Counted from the first letter of the stretch, positions 25,780-37,258 are shown. The stretch: DNA of 64,000 nt from Candidatus Sulfurimonas baltica (GCF_015265455.1 NZ_CP054492.1:1426001-1490000), one strand, 5' to 3'. Program-made: numbers and translations. The notes: generated from the sequence alone by a model not told the origin.

Positions 25780-28700
25780 AAGTTTTTAGATTAAAAGCTT
25801 TTATGCTAATGTTGGTTCTTACCACAGTGTTACAAGCCGGGACGCTTTCAAATACTTCGTATGTAGCAGATAGCTATCTAGCAGGTGCAAAAACAAACTA
25901 TACGGTAAAATTTACTACCCAAACTGTGATTCCAGTTGGTAATTCAGTTTATTATCGAAATTTGTATAGTTATCCTTTTACTTTTTCGCATGTTATAGAC
26001 TCTTCAGCAAATAATAACGAAATAGATTGTAATCAATCAATTCAAAGTATGACTATAAGCAATATGTCTGGTTTTACCACAACTTGTCGTAGTTGGAATA
26101 ATAAAGTATTAGAGATGAAAATAGATCAAGAAATACCTGCTAGTTCAACCGTTGAAATTGTACTAAAAGATATTAATAATCCAGCGACTGCTGGTACATA
26201 TACAATACTGACATCTGATATTCATTTTCCTGCTGATGATAGTGGGTATCCTATCGATGTATGGCCTGAAAACTTAAATACAACAATCATTAATAATACC
26301 GCTCCAACTGCACAAAACATAACTGTAACAACAGATGAAGATACATCTAAAATATTTGGAGATACAGAAGCAAATGCAATAAATTTTTATGATGCAAACG
26401 GCGATGCTTTTGACTCTATGTATGTTACAACTTTACCTACAAAAGGTACTCTTACACTTAGTGATGTAAATGTAACACTAAATCAAAGAGTTTTAGCAAC
26501 AGAACTCTCAAACCTAAAATACACTCCAGTTGTAAATGGAAACGGTACACCTTATGATAGCTTTGGTTTTAAAGTAAATAATGGTAATCTAAACTCTACA
26601 AGTGAGTATACTGTTACTATAAATGTAACTGCAGTAGATGATGTACCGACTATTATAAGTAGACCTATCACAAGTGTTGATAAGGATAGTACTTATAGTT
26701 ATACTTTAGGTGGAAGTGATGTAGATGGTGATAATTTAACATGGAGTCTTGGGACTACATTGCCAAGCTGGTTGACATTAACACAGCCTAGTACTACTAT
26801 AGAAACCTATGGAGCTAGTGTTCTAAGAGCTGCAGGTACAGCGATGGATAGTGAGGGAAACATATATGTAGCACAATCTTATTTATACCCAGATACAGAC
26901 CCAGCTGTAGCACTATCAATTTACAAAATAACACCAGACTCAACTACAGCAGAGTTTGCAACTTTAGATATTGAAGCATCAGCTAGAAATATACATGATA
27001 TGGAAATTGTGGGTGACAATATTTATATCTCAGATTATAATAGTGGTAAAATCACAACTATCTCTTTGTCAAATCCGCAGAATGGAGAAACACTTTTTAA
27101 AGTGATGAGTGCACCAATGGGCTTAACTTACAAAGATGGTTTTTTATATGTAGGTGAAGCTGGAACAAGCAAAATATCAAAAGTAGAGATTTCGACAGGT
27201 ATATCTAGCGTTTATCTCTCAGGTGTTTATGGATATCCAAAATTTGATTCTAGTGGTAAGCTTTATGTGGCAACATATACAGGAAGAAAACTAGAAAAAT
27301 ATGATGGCACAACTAAAATTGCTAGTATAGATTTTGTAGGTTTACCAACAGGTGTAGCAATTACTTCTGATGGAAGTATATATGTACCAATGTTTAACTT
27401 TGGTACTGACTATGCAGATGCAGTAGGTGTAAAAAAAGTAGAAGCGGATTTCTCATCAATGAGTGATATCTCAACTACTGGAAGTATACTAGGAATTGAG
27501 CTTACACCAAGTGGACGATTAGTTTGGTCTATTAATGAACAAAATAAATTAGCTACTTTAGAAACATCATATATGATAAGCGGAACACCAACAAGTGCAG
27601 ATGTAGGTGAGCATAATGTTAGTTTAGTTTTAAGTGATGGTACAAACAGTGTAGACCATAACTTTACAATCACAGTAAACAATGTAAACGATGCACCAAC
27701 TGCAAATGATTTTAATTTCACAATAGATGAAGACACTAATAAAACATTTGAGTCAAATGATTTTAACTTTACAGATATAGATGTTGGAGATAGTTTAGAT
27801 TCTATCTATATTACAACTTTACCATCTGCAGGAGCTTTAACGCTAAGTGATGTAAATGTAACGCTAAATCAAGGTATTAATGTAGCAGATATACCAAACC
27901 TAAAGTTCACACCAGTTGCAAATGCAAATGGCACTCCATATGCAACTATAGGTTTTAAAGTAAATGATGGTGAAAGTAACTCAACATCTGCTTATACAGC
28001 TACTATAAATGTAAATGCAGTAGATGATGCTCCTGTTATAGATACTATTGGTAACTTTATTAAAGATGAAGATTCTAATGACTTTAACGTAACGCTAAAC
28101 GCTGTTGATGCTGAAGGTGATGAAATTAGTTACTTAGTAACTTCTAGTGATAATTCTAAAGTAACAGTAACTATAGTAGATGGGAAAGTAGTAATTACAC
28201 CACTAGAAGATGCAAATGGAGTAGTTACGGTTACTATAAGAGCAACATCAAACGGGAAAGATACATTAGAAACTTTTGATGTGGCATTAACAGGTGTAAA
28301 TGATATGTCATCAATTGATACAATTTTTGCTGATATAAATATTCAAGAAGATAATGGAACTAGTAGCTATGACTTGAATATATCTGATGTAGATGGCGAT
28401 GCACTAACTGTAACAATGACCTCAAGTGACTCTGGCATTCTTATGGTTTCACCAAACTGGACAAACCCTTTAGATCAAGCAGCATGGAGTCAAACACTTG
28501 ACTACAACCTAACAACTGTAGCAGATGCTAATGGTGAAGTGACTATTACTGTAACTGTAAGAGATGAAAATGATGCAGCAGTATCTAAAACTTTTACAGT
28601 AGATGTAACTCCTGTAAATGATGCACCAGAGTTTGCTATAGCTGAGACTAAAATCGTTTATAAAAACTTTGTAGATGTAAATATAACTCTTCTTGGTACA

Positions 28701-29681
28701 GATGTAGAGGAAGATCCTCTTACATACACTGCAGTAATAGAAGATGATTCTCTTGCAAGCGTGTCATTTACTAATAATGTTCTTATCTTCGAAGCTATAG
28801 ATGGAGCAGTAGGCTCTAGTGATATAAATATTACTCTAAGCGATGGAGATTTAAATGTATCAAATATACTTCACTTTACTGTCCTACCACTCGAAGATGG
28901 AGAGGATGTAGAGAAAGTTGGAGTTGTAGATTATGAGTCTGATGAAAATGGTACAACGACAACACTCAGCATTGACAATAATCTTACGATTTCTACTAAA
29001 GAAGACACAAACGGAACAGTAACCCACGAGATAACAGTGGCTGGAAAAGTTATAACAGCTACTTCAGATCTAAATGGTTCAGAAGTAGCCTTTACAGAGA
29101 GTGGAGTAAAAACAACATACTCAGATGTAAATCTATCTCTAGAAGTAAACGCAAGCGTAACAGGAGAAGCAAGTCATATTCTAACAGTCGCTGGTAAAAC
29201 TACAACAGCAACTTCAGAAAAAGTAGGAGCTTCAACTCGTATAAATAAAGATGTAAATGGTTCTATAGAGATTGTAACTTCAGTAGATGTAAATGGAACT
29301 CAAGTTTCTGTAAAAGCAAAAGCTGATGGAACTGCAGAACATAGTGTTGTAACTCCAAGCGGAACATCTATCGCTACCTCAAAGGTAGTTGGTGCCGCAA
29401 CAGTTATTAAAGCTACAGGTGAAGTACAAACAGAAGTTGGTACTACTGAAGTAGCTGGTTACGCTATAAGAGCAGTAGTTATTACCAACACAGATGGAAC
29501 AACCCATACACAGTTTGAAAGGGTAAGCACAACAGATAAAAATGATAGAACAATTGTCTCAAGAACTCTTAAAGAGTCAACAGCATTCGATGCTGGAAAC
29601 AATGTTCAAATCGATGACATCAATGGTGTTTTATATATAAAAACACAAGCACACCTCACTACAGACTTAGTGATAGAGTAA
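25776..29681 (+). CDS. Giant exported cadherin/Ig-like repeat protein, 1301 aa
   Basis: Signal peptide 1-21 (cut after LQAG). Residues about 22-175 resemble a cell-surface beta-domain. Cadherin-like tandem repeats follow (about 176-290, 650-760, 765-860, 860-950, 950-1040), each with TDEDT and VNDAP junctions. Residues 291-340 begin a putative Ig domain (ending LPSWLTLTQP), then comes a propeller-like stretch (about 345-598, GNIYVAQ, DNIYISDYN, FLYVGEAG), after which ISGTPTSADVGEHNVSL (about 601-617) resumes the Ig fold. The C-terminal part repeats HxxTVAGK-TATS motifs. No sorting signal or RTX nonapeptides are seen. It is the first long gene of a surface operon, presumably adhesion- or matrix-related and controlled by the divergent two-component system. 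Confidence 0.8.
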   Translation: MKVFRLKAFMLMLVLTTVLQAGTLSNTSYVADSYLAGAKTNYTVKFTTQTVIPVGNSVYYRNLYSYPFTFSHVIDSSANNNEIDCNQSIQSMTISNMSGFTTTCRSWNNKVLEMKIDQEIPASSTVEIVLKDINNPATAGTYTILTSDIHFPADDSGYPIDVWPENLNTTIINNTAPTAQNITVTTDEDTSKIFGDTEANAINFYDANGDAFDSMYVTTLPTKGTLTLSDVNVTLNQRVLATELSNLKYTPVVNGNGTPYDSFGFKVNNGNLNSTSEYTVTINVTAVDDVPTIISRPITSVDKDSTYSYTLGGSDVDGDNLTWSLGTTLPSWLTLTQPSTTIETYGASVLRAAGTAMDSEGNIYVAQSYLYPDTDPAVALSIYKITPDSTTAEFATLDIEASARNIHDMEIVGDNIYISDYNSGKITTISLSNPQNGETLFKVMSAPMGLTYKDGFLYVGEAGTSKISKVEISTGISSVYLSGVYGYPKFDSSGKLYVATYTGRKLEKYDGTTKIASIDFVGLPTGVAITSDGSIYVPMFNFGTDYADAVGVKKVEADFSSMSDISTTGSILGIELTPSGRLVWSINEQNKLATLETSYMISGTPTSADVGEHNVSLVLSDGTNSVDHNFTITVNNVNDAPTANDFNFTIDEDTNKTFESNDFNFTDIDVGDSLDSIYITTLPSAGALTLSDVNVTLNQGINVADIPNLKFTPVANANGTPYATIGFKVNDGESNSTSAYTATINVNAVDDAPVIDTIGNFIKDEDSNDFNVTLNAVDAEGDEISYLVTSSDNSKVTVTIVDGKVVITPLEDANGVVTVTIRATSNGKDTLETFDVALTGVNDMSSIDTIFADINIQEDNGTSSYDLNISDVDGDALTVTMTSSDSGILMVSPNWTNPLDQAAWSQTLDYNLTTVADANGEVTITVTVRDENDAAVSKTFTVDVTPVNDAPEFAIAETKIVYKNFVDVNITLLGTDVEEDPLTYTAVIEDDSLASVSFTNNVLIFEAIDGAVGSSDINITLSDGDLNVSNILHFTVLPLEDGEDVEKVGVVDYESDENGTTTTLSIDNNLTISTKEDTNGTVTHEITVAGKVITATSDLNGSEVAFTESGVKTTYSDVNLSLEVNASVTGEASHILTVAGKTTTATSEKVGASTRINKDVNGSIEIVTSVDVNGTQVSVKAKADGTAEHSVVTPSGTSIATSKVVGAATVIKATGEVQTEVGTTEVAGYAIRAVVITNTDGTTHTQFERVSTTDKNDRTIVSRTLKESTAFDAGNNVQIDDINGVLYIKTQAHLTTDLVIE

Positions 29682-29690
29682 GGAGATACT

Positions 29691-29978
29691 ATGAAAAATA
29701 CAATATCAATCATGACATTAGTACTAATCACTATAGGCTTTAACGCTTGTAGTGGAGAAGGCGGTGATGCCTCGTTTGCAAATGGTGAAACTATTATACC
29801 AATTACTATTGCATGTGAAACAACACCAACCGCAACAGATATAGATAACTACGAAACACTCCTAAGCGCAGATGCTATCGTTAAAGATGATGACAATACA
29901 ACAGTAAGTATTTACCATGATATAGATGGAAATAAAAAGATATGCCTTGTGAGCGGAGTCGCTCATATAGTAAGATAA
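29691..29978 (+). CDS. Small lipoprotein, 95 aa
   Basis: A type II signal peptide ends in the lipobox IGFNAC with the lipidated Cys at about residue 20. The mature part is short, acidic, and has two further cysteines. The ribosome site GGAGATACT is good, and the gene starts 9 bases after the large surface protein's stop. It may anchor or chaperone that protein. No family is recognised. Confidence 0.7.
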   Translation: MKNTISIMTLVLITIGFNACSGEGGDASFANGETIIPITIACETTPTATDIDNYETLLSADAIVKDDDNTTVSIYHDIDGNKKICLVSGVAHIVR

Positions 29979-29990
29979 AGGAGAATAGAT

Positions 29991-30587
29991 ATGTCTTATA
30001 TGAAAGTAACACTTATAACTACACTCCTCTTAGGAAGTGTAGCTACAGCAGATAGTAATTACCTAAAAAATACATTCGTAGGAGTAAGCGCAGGATACTC
30101 TTACTTGAATGTTGACCAAAGAGATAATGTAGGAGTAATCATCCTAGGAAATGAGATACAAGAGAGTGGATACAACCTTACACTTCAAGCAGGATACCAC
30201 CACTCTAAAAATGTAGATATATCTCTTAACTACCAAAGAGTAGAACAAGATGATACCTATGAAAATAACTTCTACCTAGCTACAGAGTTTAAAGTAGGAG
30301 AGTACAATCAAGTCACACCCTTCATTGGTGCACAACTTGGATACTCACAACTTACATGGTCTAAAAACCCTGTAAACACTACAGATAATGATATACACTC
30401 AGACTCATACATGGGTGGTATTAACCTAGGTGCAAGATACCCACTTTCAAACAATATAGAACTTACTATGAAGTATGAACTCAACTTTATGAATCATACA
30501 ACTATGATAGACCTACTCAATGCACAATCACAATTAACACATAACAGTGCTCACAATGTGAATGTTGGGTTTAGGTATCTATTTTAG
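29991..30587 (+). CDS. Outer-membrane beta-barrel protein, 198 aa
   Basis: Signal peptide 1-20, then alternating hydrophobic strands (TFVGVSAGYSYLNV, YNLTLQAGYHHS, TPFIGAQLGYSQLTW) and a C-terminal GFRYLF ending in phenylalanine, the signature for BAM insertion. Size and pattern match an eight-strand OmpA/opacity-type porin-like barrel. Ribosome site AAGGAG precedes the ATG. Third gene of the surface operon, so it could display or export the large protein. Confidence 0.8.
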   Translation: MSYMKVTLITTLLLGSVATADSNYLKNTFVGVSAGYSYLNVDQRDNVGVIILGNEIQESGYNLTLQAGYHHSKNVDISLNYQRVEQDDTYENNFYLATEFKVGEYNQVTPFIGAQLGYSQLTWSKNPVNTTDNDIHSDSYMGGINLGARYPLSNNIELTMKYELNFMNHTTMIDLLNAQSQLTHNSAHNVNVGFRYLF

Positions 30588-30605
30588 GAGAGAATAGTGG
30601 CAGTT

Positions 30606-30629
30606 AATAGGCAGTTCAATCTGCCTATT
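30606..30629. terminator. Hairpin between the barrel gene and the serS fragment
   Basis: AATAGGCAG-(6)-CTGCCTATT forms a perfect 9-bp stem directly after the barrel gene and between convergent frames. The uridine tract is poor on both strands, so termination is plausible but not certain. Confidence 0.5.
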
Positions 30630-30683
30630 CAGTATAAAAAGAAGAATCTACATCCCCAAATAAGGCTTCAAAACTTTAGGAAT

Positions 30684-32230
<1,547 letters not shown>

Positions 32231-32496
32231 CTAAAACTAAAATAAGCACTACAAACTGCACTAATTCCTGTAAAAAGAAATGGTAAAAATTGCAAAAAAC
32301 GCACCAAACGGGCCACTAATCGCGTTTTTATCCGGCCACCTATGTCGCTTGATACCCGGCCAGTGATGGCGGAGCTAATCGGGCCACTTTGTGCCTGAGT
32401 GCGCGATTTTATATTCAGTTAAGAATTAGCTGAATAATCCAAGAGATATTTTCTAAATTTACCTACACTCTTTGTAAAACTTACAAGGGTGTTGCA

Positions 32497-34065
32497 ATGA
32501 GGAAAATAGATATGAAACAGATTCGAGAAGTATTGAGACTGCATTTGCTTGCAAGCCTCTCTGCTCGCAAAATTCAAGGTGCTACAGGCGTAGCTAGAAC
32601 AACCGTCCAAGAGTATATCAAACGATGTAATGAAAGCGATATTGTTTCATACGATATGCTTACAAGCCTCAATGATGAAACACTCAATCAAAAACTATTC
32701 GGTACAGCATCTGCAACAATCACTCCAAATCCTTCTAAAATAATGCCAGACTACAATAGCGTTCATCAAGAGATGAAGCGTAAGAAAAAAACAAAAGTTA
32801 CACTGATGCTTCTATGGGAAGAGTATAAAGCAACATATAGTGAACAAGCGTATGCATACACACAGTTTCGGGTTTACTACAGACGTTATAAACAAAGACT
32901 CAATCCATCAATGCGTCAAATACATATAGCAGGAGAGAAGGTGTTTGTAGATTATAGTGGTGTTACTATCCCTATTTATAACCAAAAAACTGGTGAAATA
33001 GATAGTGCACAAATATTTGTTGCAGTACTTAGTGCTAGTGGTTACACATTTGTACACGCAACACCTAGCCAAAAACAAGAAGACTTTATACTTTCACATA
33101 CTTTAGCTTACCTATTCTTTGGTGGAGTGCCGCAGATCGTAGTCCCAGATAATCTTAAAAGTGCTGTCATCTCCAACAATAAAAATGGAATAGTTATCAA
33201 TGAAAGTTACGCAGCATTAGCAAGGCATTACTCTATGAGAGTAGAACCAGCGCGTCCTTATAAACCTAAAGATAAGTCCAAAGCTGAACAAGGAGTTCAA
33301 GGGATACAACGATATATTTTAGCCTGCTTTCGTCATACAAAGTTTTTTAGTGTAGATGAGCTTAATGATGCTATAGCTTCTCTTATGGATAGATACAACA
33401 ATAAAGTGATGAAACATATCAATAAGAGCCGTACACAACTCTTTGAAGAACTTGAGAAAGATGAGCTCCAAGCACTCCCTGCGAATCGCTATATCTATGA
33501 GCAATACAAACGAGCCAAAGTAGGCATTGATTATCACATTACGTTAGAAAAGTGCAACTACTCAGTGCCATTTCAATATATGCAAAAAGAGGTTGAAGTT
33601 CGATATTCCACACATCATGTGCGAATATACTACAGCAATGAAATTATTGCAACACATCCAAGATTAAGAACAGTCGGTACATTCTCTACCCTCAATGAGC
33701 ATCGTTCCCCAGATCATGAATATATCCATAACAAATGGAATCCAGAACGCTTACGTTCTTGGGCAAAAAGTATTGGAGAGTACAGCTCTGTGTTTATAGA
33801 AGATTGCTTTGAATCTGTGGGGTATAAAGAACAAGCGTTTAGAAAGATTATGTCTGTTTTAAAAATGGCAAAAGAGTATGGATATACAGAGTTTGAATTA
33901 GCCTTAATGTATGCACTAGAACATAATCTTACAAGAGTCAAGTCTATTCGTTCGGTACTTGATAAGCGACTTTATTTACAAAAAAGTTCAAATAATAGAG
34001 ACTATATGACACCTACACTTTTCAATACCCATGAGAACCTTCGTGGTGCTGATGAGTACAAATAA
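32497..34065 (+). CDS. istA: IS21 transposase IstA, 522 aa
   Basis: The N-terminal helix-turn-helix (LSARKIQGATGVARTTVQEYI) is followed by the rve-type DDE core: D in KVFVDYSGVTIPIY, D in PQIVVPDNLKSAV and E in KSKAEQGVQGIQRYI. The C-terminal beta-domain (ITLEKCNYSVPFQYM) is also family-typical. The start could be 32497 or the Met 15 bases later. The 18-base gap to istB suggests co-transcription. Confidence 0.9.
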   Translation: MRKIDMKQIREVLRLHLLASLSARKIQGATGVARTTVQEYIKRCNESDIVSYDMLTSLNDETLNQKLFGTASATITPNPSKIMPDYNSVHQEMKRKKKTKVTLMLLWEEYKATYSEQAYAYTQFRVYYRRYKQRLNPSMRQIHIAGEKVFVDYSGVTIPIYNQKTGEIDSAQIFVAVLSASGYTFVHATPSQKQEDFILSHTLAYLFFGGVPQIVVPDNLKSAVISNNKNGIVINESYAALARHYSMRVEPARPYKPKDKSKAEQGVQGIQRYILACFRHTKFFSVDELNDAIASLMDRYNNKVMKHINKSRTQLFEELEKDELQALPANRYIYEQYKRAKVGIDYHITLEKCNYSVPFQYMQKEVEVRYSTHHVRIYYSNEIIATHPRLRTVGTFSTLNEHRSPDHEYIHNKWNPERLRSWAKSIGEYSSVFIEDCFESVGYKEQAFRKIMSVLKMAKEYGYTEFELALMYALEHNLTRVKSIRSVLDKRLYLQKSSNNRDYMTPTLFNTHENLRGADEYK

Positions 34066-34083
34066 AAAATAAGGATTTAAAAA

Positions 34084-34836
34084 ATGACACATTCACAACT
34101 ATTACAAAAGATAGAAGATTTAGGCTATAAAGGGTTAAAAGAATCTTATGAGCGACAGTGTGAGGATATCAACTATACAAAAATGAGTTTCGAAGAAAGG
34201 CTCTATCAATTGCTTGATGCACAAGACATCTTTTTAAAAAATAAAAAGATTACAATGAATCACAGACTTTCTAAGATTAAAGACAAACAAGCAGCACTTG
34301 ATGCTATAGAGTATAATCCAAAAAGGCATTTGGATAAAGCACAAATCCAATCTCTTGCTCAACTCAACTTCATTACTGCGAAACAAAATATTATTATTAC
34401 TGGAAAAACCGGCACAGGCAAGAGTTATTTAGCCCAAGCCTATGCCAATCATGCAATTCATTATTCATACAAGGTCTGTTACGTGCGGATGCCATCACTA
34501 CTTGAAGAGATACGACTTGCTCGAATTGATGGAACTTATATCAATGTTCTTAAAAAATATTCACGATTCCAACTACTGGTACTTGATGATTTCGGCGTTA
34601 TACCTATGGCAGATAATGATGCAACAAACTTATTTGAAATCATTGAAGATAGAACTTCTATAAACTCAACTATCATCACTTCACAACTTCCGGTAAGTGA
34701 ATGGTACAGCTATCTCAATAATAATACAGTTGCAGATGCAATTTTAGATAGGATTGTTCACTCATCTCATAGGATACAACTAAGTGGCCCATCTATGAGA
34801 AAAATGAATTCACTTGCACAAAATGTGGAATACTAA
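34084..34836 (+). CDS. istB: IS21 helper ATPase IstB, 250 aa
   Basis: DnaC-like AAA+ ATPase with Walker A ITGKTGTGKSYLAQA and Walker B LLVLDDFGV, preceded by the family's helical N-terminus (MSFEERLYQLLDAQ). IstB selects targets and activates IstA. The ribosome site AAGGATTT lies before the ATG. Confidence 0.92.
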   Translation: MTHSQLLQKIEDLGYKGLKESYERQCEDINYTKMSFEERLYQLLDAQDIFLKNKKITMNHRLSKIKDKQAALDAIEYNPKRHLDKAQIQSLAQLNFITAKQNIIITGKTGTGKSYLAQAYANHAIHYSYKVCYVRMPSLLEEIRLARIDGTYINVLKKYSRFQLLVLDDFGVIPMADNDATNLFEIIEDRTSINSTIITSQLPVSEWYSYLNNNTVADAILDRIVHSSHRIQLSGPSMRKMNSLAQNVEY

Positions 34837-34991
34837 AAATCAACATCCGGCCACTTTATGTTAAAATGATGCTACAGAAAATATTTTCTTAGAGGGTGGC
34901 CGGATGTCTCCGCGATTGGTGGCCCGTTTGAGCGTCATGCGCAGTAAAAATCAAGTTCTTAATCTTTTACATCGATAAATTGTTCAAAAAC

Positions 34992-35076
34992 TGTACCTTA
35001 TGGAGCATGTTCAAAAATTCAATGCTATTTGGAACAATCCTTCCGTTACTAAAAATTGTTTCAAATATAAGAGGTT
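34992..35076 (+). repeat. Interspersed stem-loop repeat, copy a
   Basis: An about 85-bp unit beginning TGTACCTTATGGAGCATG and ending CAAATATAAGAGGTT. Core TTTGGAACAAT ... ATTGTTTCAAATA can fold into a stem of 13 bp with one mismatch. Related copies: 37279, 45976, 47626, 50521, 53694 and 62568, all in the same orientation. Confidence 0.75.
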
Positions 35077-35212
35077 GTTGAATACATAAAACTGTCTACT
35101 TTATAGGGAGGTGGTGCTTTAGGTAAATATAAATGGCATATGACAGGGTGTTTAAATTAAAAAGTAGGATTCACCTGACCCCTCGATTAAACAAAGTAGA
35201 GAATAATTGTAA

Positions 35213-35422
35213 CTAATAACATTCCCATAAGGAAAAGGACTCATCTATATTTTCCTTTGAAGTAATTTGTATTGACTTCTTCTCAAACTCAACAAAAAGT
35301 ACATCTTTAACTAATTGAATTTCAATATTATTTTTTTCACAATAGTTAATTACTGATTTAATGCTAATTTCAAACTCTAATATTTCTTTACTATTTATAG
35401 CAAGTAAGGTTTTTTCTATCAA
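35213..35422 (-). CDS. Hypothetical protein, 69 aa
   Basis: A TTG start preceded by AAAGGAAAAAC gives a 69-residue soluble protein with an alternating beta/alpha pattern (TLLAINSKEILEFEISIKSVINY). No family is recognised. It lies between the IS21 element and the HEPN gene, in low-complexity AT-rich DNA, so its reality is moderate. Confidence 0.45.
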   Translation of the reverse strand: MIEKTLLAINSKEILEFEISIKSVINYCEKNNIEIQLVKDVLFVEFEKKSIQITSKENIDESFSLWECY

Positions 35423-35824
35423 GTTTTTCCTTTTAATACAGTGGATAAAATCTAAAATTTAGTATTTTACTAATTATATCTAATTGTACAGGAAACTACA
35501 CTCCATAGGTACATATTCACTTTTAAAAACTACAACTATACATTGGAATACCCTTGTAAACTAGACAATTACTAAACCTGTAAGTTATGTAAGATATTTG
35601 ACAATTAACACACAAAATGTGATTTAATTTGAATATACAGTATTAAACGAACACTCAAACTTTAAGAATAATATGCATTTTTTCTCTTTTTTATTAAATA
35701 TAGGACAATCTGTCATATATTCTGTTAATTAACTAACAAATGTTGTGTAGGTTAATCATGCGAATTAAAGTTGTTTTACATATAATATGTTTGAATAAAT
35801 AGTTAGATTACAAAGGAACAAATA
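35423..35824. other. AT-rich intergenic region upstream of the HEPN cassette
   Basis: About 400 bp with no gene. GTTAGAT at 35802-35808 fits the integron core-site consensus GTTRRRY and lies 17 bases before the HEPN start codon, as expected at a cassette's left junction. I do not see a well-formed attC or an attI-type site further left. CTTGTAAACTAGACAATTAC (about 35550) resembles sequence at 47600. Confidence 0.4.
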
Positions 35825-37066
35825 GTGATAACCGTAGAATACTTAATAATAGTAGAGTCCAATGATGCATTTTGCAAGACTCCAGAATCACTTCTTCATC
35901 TTTTATTATCAAATGATGATATAAAAATTGATGATTCTAAAATTATTTATAAAGAAAACAACTATAACTTTGAGTTAGAACAAGGTACAACAAATAGCAA
36001 TCATAATTATTTTCATCTTTCATTATCATGTGAAGATGATAATGATTTAGATATTTTTGAATCACTTTTAAAAATTATTAGAACATTACTGTATAAAGCA
36101 AACAATAAACAACCACAAGTTTTATGGGATGATGTTAGCTTACACTATGCTAATAAAGCCTACCCATTAATACATAATATTGAAAATACAATGAGAAAGT
36201 TAATAACAAAGTTTATGTTAATTAAGATTGGGCTTGGATGGGCTACTGAAACTGTTCCCAAAGAAGTTATAGACTCCATTAAATCAAAGAGCACGGGAAG
36301 TTCAGAAAATTACTTATATGAAGTAGATTTTATTCAACTATCTAATTTTTTATTTAAAGAATATACTACTGCAAATACAAAAAATATATTTAAAAAAATA
36401 AAATCATCAAGTGCCAATACTGAGATTGACTTAGATGAAATAAAGTCTTTAATTCCTAAATCAAATTGGGAAAGATATTTTGACCCTATCATTAATTGTG
36501 AGCCTGACTTTTTTCAAAAAAAATGGAAAGAGTTATATGATTTGAGAATTAAAGTTGCTCACAATAAATTTATTACTAAAAAAGATTATCTTGATATTGA
36601 AATACTAATTTCTGAAGTTAAACCTATTTTAAAAAGTGCAATTGATAACTTTGAAAATATTAATGTTCCAGAAGAAGACAAAGATCAAATTGCTGAAAAT
36701 GTAGCTAGTAATGTAAATAATCTATACAGTTTATTTTTAGAATCATGGAATAATCTACATCAATCATTATTTCAATTATCTTATATATCAACTGATATAG
36801 AAGATGAACAAGAAAAAGTCATTAAAAGTGCTCCTAATATAAGAAGTCTACTTAATCGACTAAAGAAAACTCAATCTTTAATTTCTAGTCAAATGAGAAA
36901 AGAAATTTTAGAGCTAGTGACTTTTAGAAATATGTTAGTTCATCACAGTGATGTAATGTTTCAAGAAGATAGTGTGCATAAAAAGATTGAAGAAACACTT
37001 CTATTATCCGAACAGATACAAAAACTTATTGATGATTCAGACAAAGAATCTAACAAAACAGAGTAG
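35825..37066 (+). CDS. Protein with two HEPN motifs, 413 aa (probable integron cassette gene)
   Basis: Start GTG preceded by AAAGGAAC. A beta-rich N-terminal part (1-100) precedes two helical regions, each with a HEPN-type active-site motif: YDLRIKVAHNKF (R241 ... H246, R-x4-H) and TFRNMLVHHSD (R368 N369 ... H373, R-x4-H). HEPN domains are metal-independent RNases common in abortive infection, toxin-antitoxin and CRISPR effectors. The RN and LR-x2-VAH forms recall Apea/Swt1-like HEPN families. The stop codon lies inside an attC-like site and a core site lies just upstream, so the gene is probably a mobile integron cassette. I infer an RNase-based defence or toxin role. No antitoxin is seen. 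Confidence 0.7.
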   Translation: MITVEYLIIVESNDAFCKTPESLLHLLLSNDDIKIDDSKIIYKENNYNFELEQGTTNSNHNYFHLSLSCEDDNDLDIFESLLKIIRTLLYKANNKQPQVLWDDVSLHYANKAYPLIHNIENTMRKLITKFMLIKIGLGWATETVPKEVIDSIKSKSTGSSENYLYEVDFIQLSNFLFKEYTTANTKNIFKKIKSSSANTEIDLDEIKSLIPKSNWERYFDPIINCEPDFFQKKWKELYDLRIKVAHNKFITKKDYLDIEILISEVKPILKSAIDNFENINVPEEDKDQIAENVASNVNNLYSLFLESWNNLHQSLFQLSYISTDIEDEQEKVIKSAPNIRSLLNRLKKTQSLISSQMRKEILELVTFRNMLVHHSDVMFQEDSVHKKIEETLLLSEQIQKLIDDSDKESNKTE

Positions 37067-37115
37067 CCAATAAATTACCTAGCGGCAATTTATTGGCTAT
37101 CTTTAAACGTTATGC
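37048..37115. other. attC recombination site (integron cassette end)
   Basis: The 68-bp site starts with ATCTAAC (fits RYYYAAC) and ends with GTTATGC (near GTTRRRY). Between them AGA-G-TAGCC pairs with GGCTA-TCT leaving one extrahelical G, and the arms continue as AATAAATT / AATTTATT around a 10-base loop. Unpaired AAAAC and TTAAAC spacers separate the R and L boxes. This is the expected folded-strand attC architecture. No integron integrase is present in the window. Confidence 0.7.
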
Positions 37116-37147
37116 TCAATTAGGAATTGCCAATGTTCCATAGTTTA

Positions 37148-37258
37148 ATATATAAGGAACACGAAAAAGGAAAGTCTGTGGCATGGCTGTCAAAATTCTT
37201 TCATGTTGCTCGTAATACGATTTATAGAGCTATTAAAGATGTAGCTAAAAAGAAGTAG
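37148..37258 (+). pseudogene. Serine resolvase 3'-end fragment
   Basis: The frame IYKEHEKGKSVAWLSKFFHV through VAKKK-stop repeats the last 36 codons of the resolvase at 53110-53673, with only a few base differences. The hairpin and the interspersed repeat that follow the resolvase also follow here, so the copied block extends past the stop codon. The catalytic domain is absent. Confidence 0.85.

Larger units (their letters stand above)
32291..34943 (+). mobile_element. IS21-family element with 8-bp target duplication (2653 bp)
   Basis: Both ends start TGC and share the inverted blocks CAAACGGGCCAC and ATCGCG, with further subterminal ATCCGGCCACC repeats, the multiple transposase-binding sites typical of IS21. 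GTAAAAAT is duplicated at 32283-32290 and 34944-34951. istA and istB are both intact. Confidence 0.9.
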
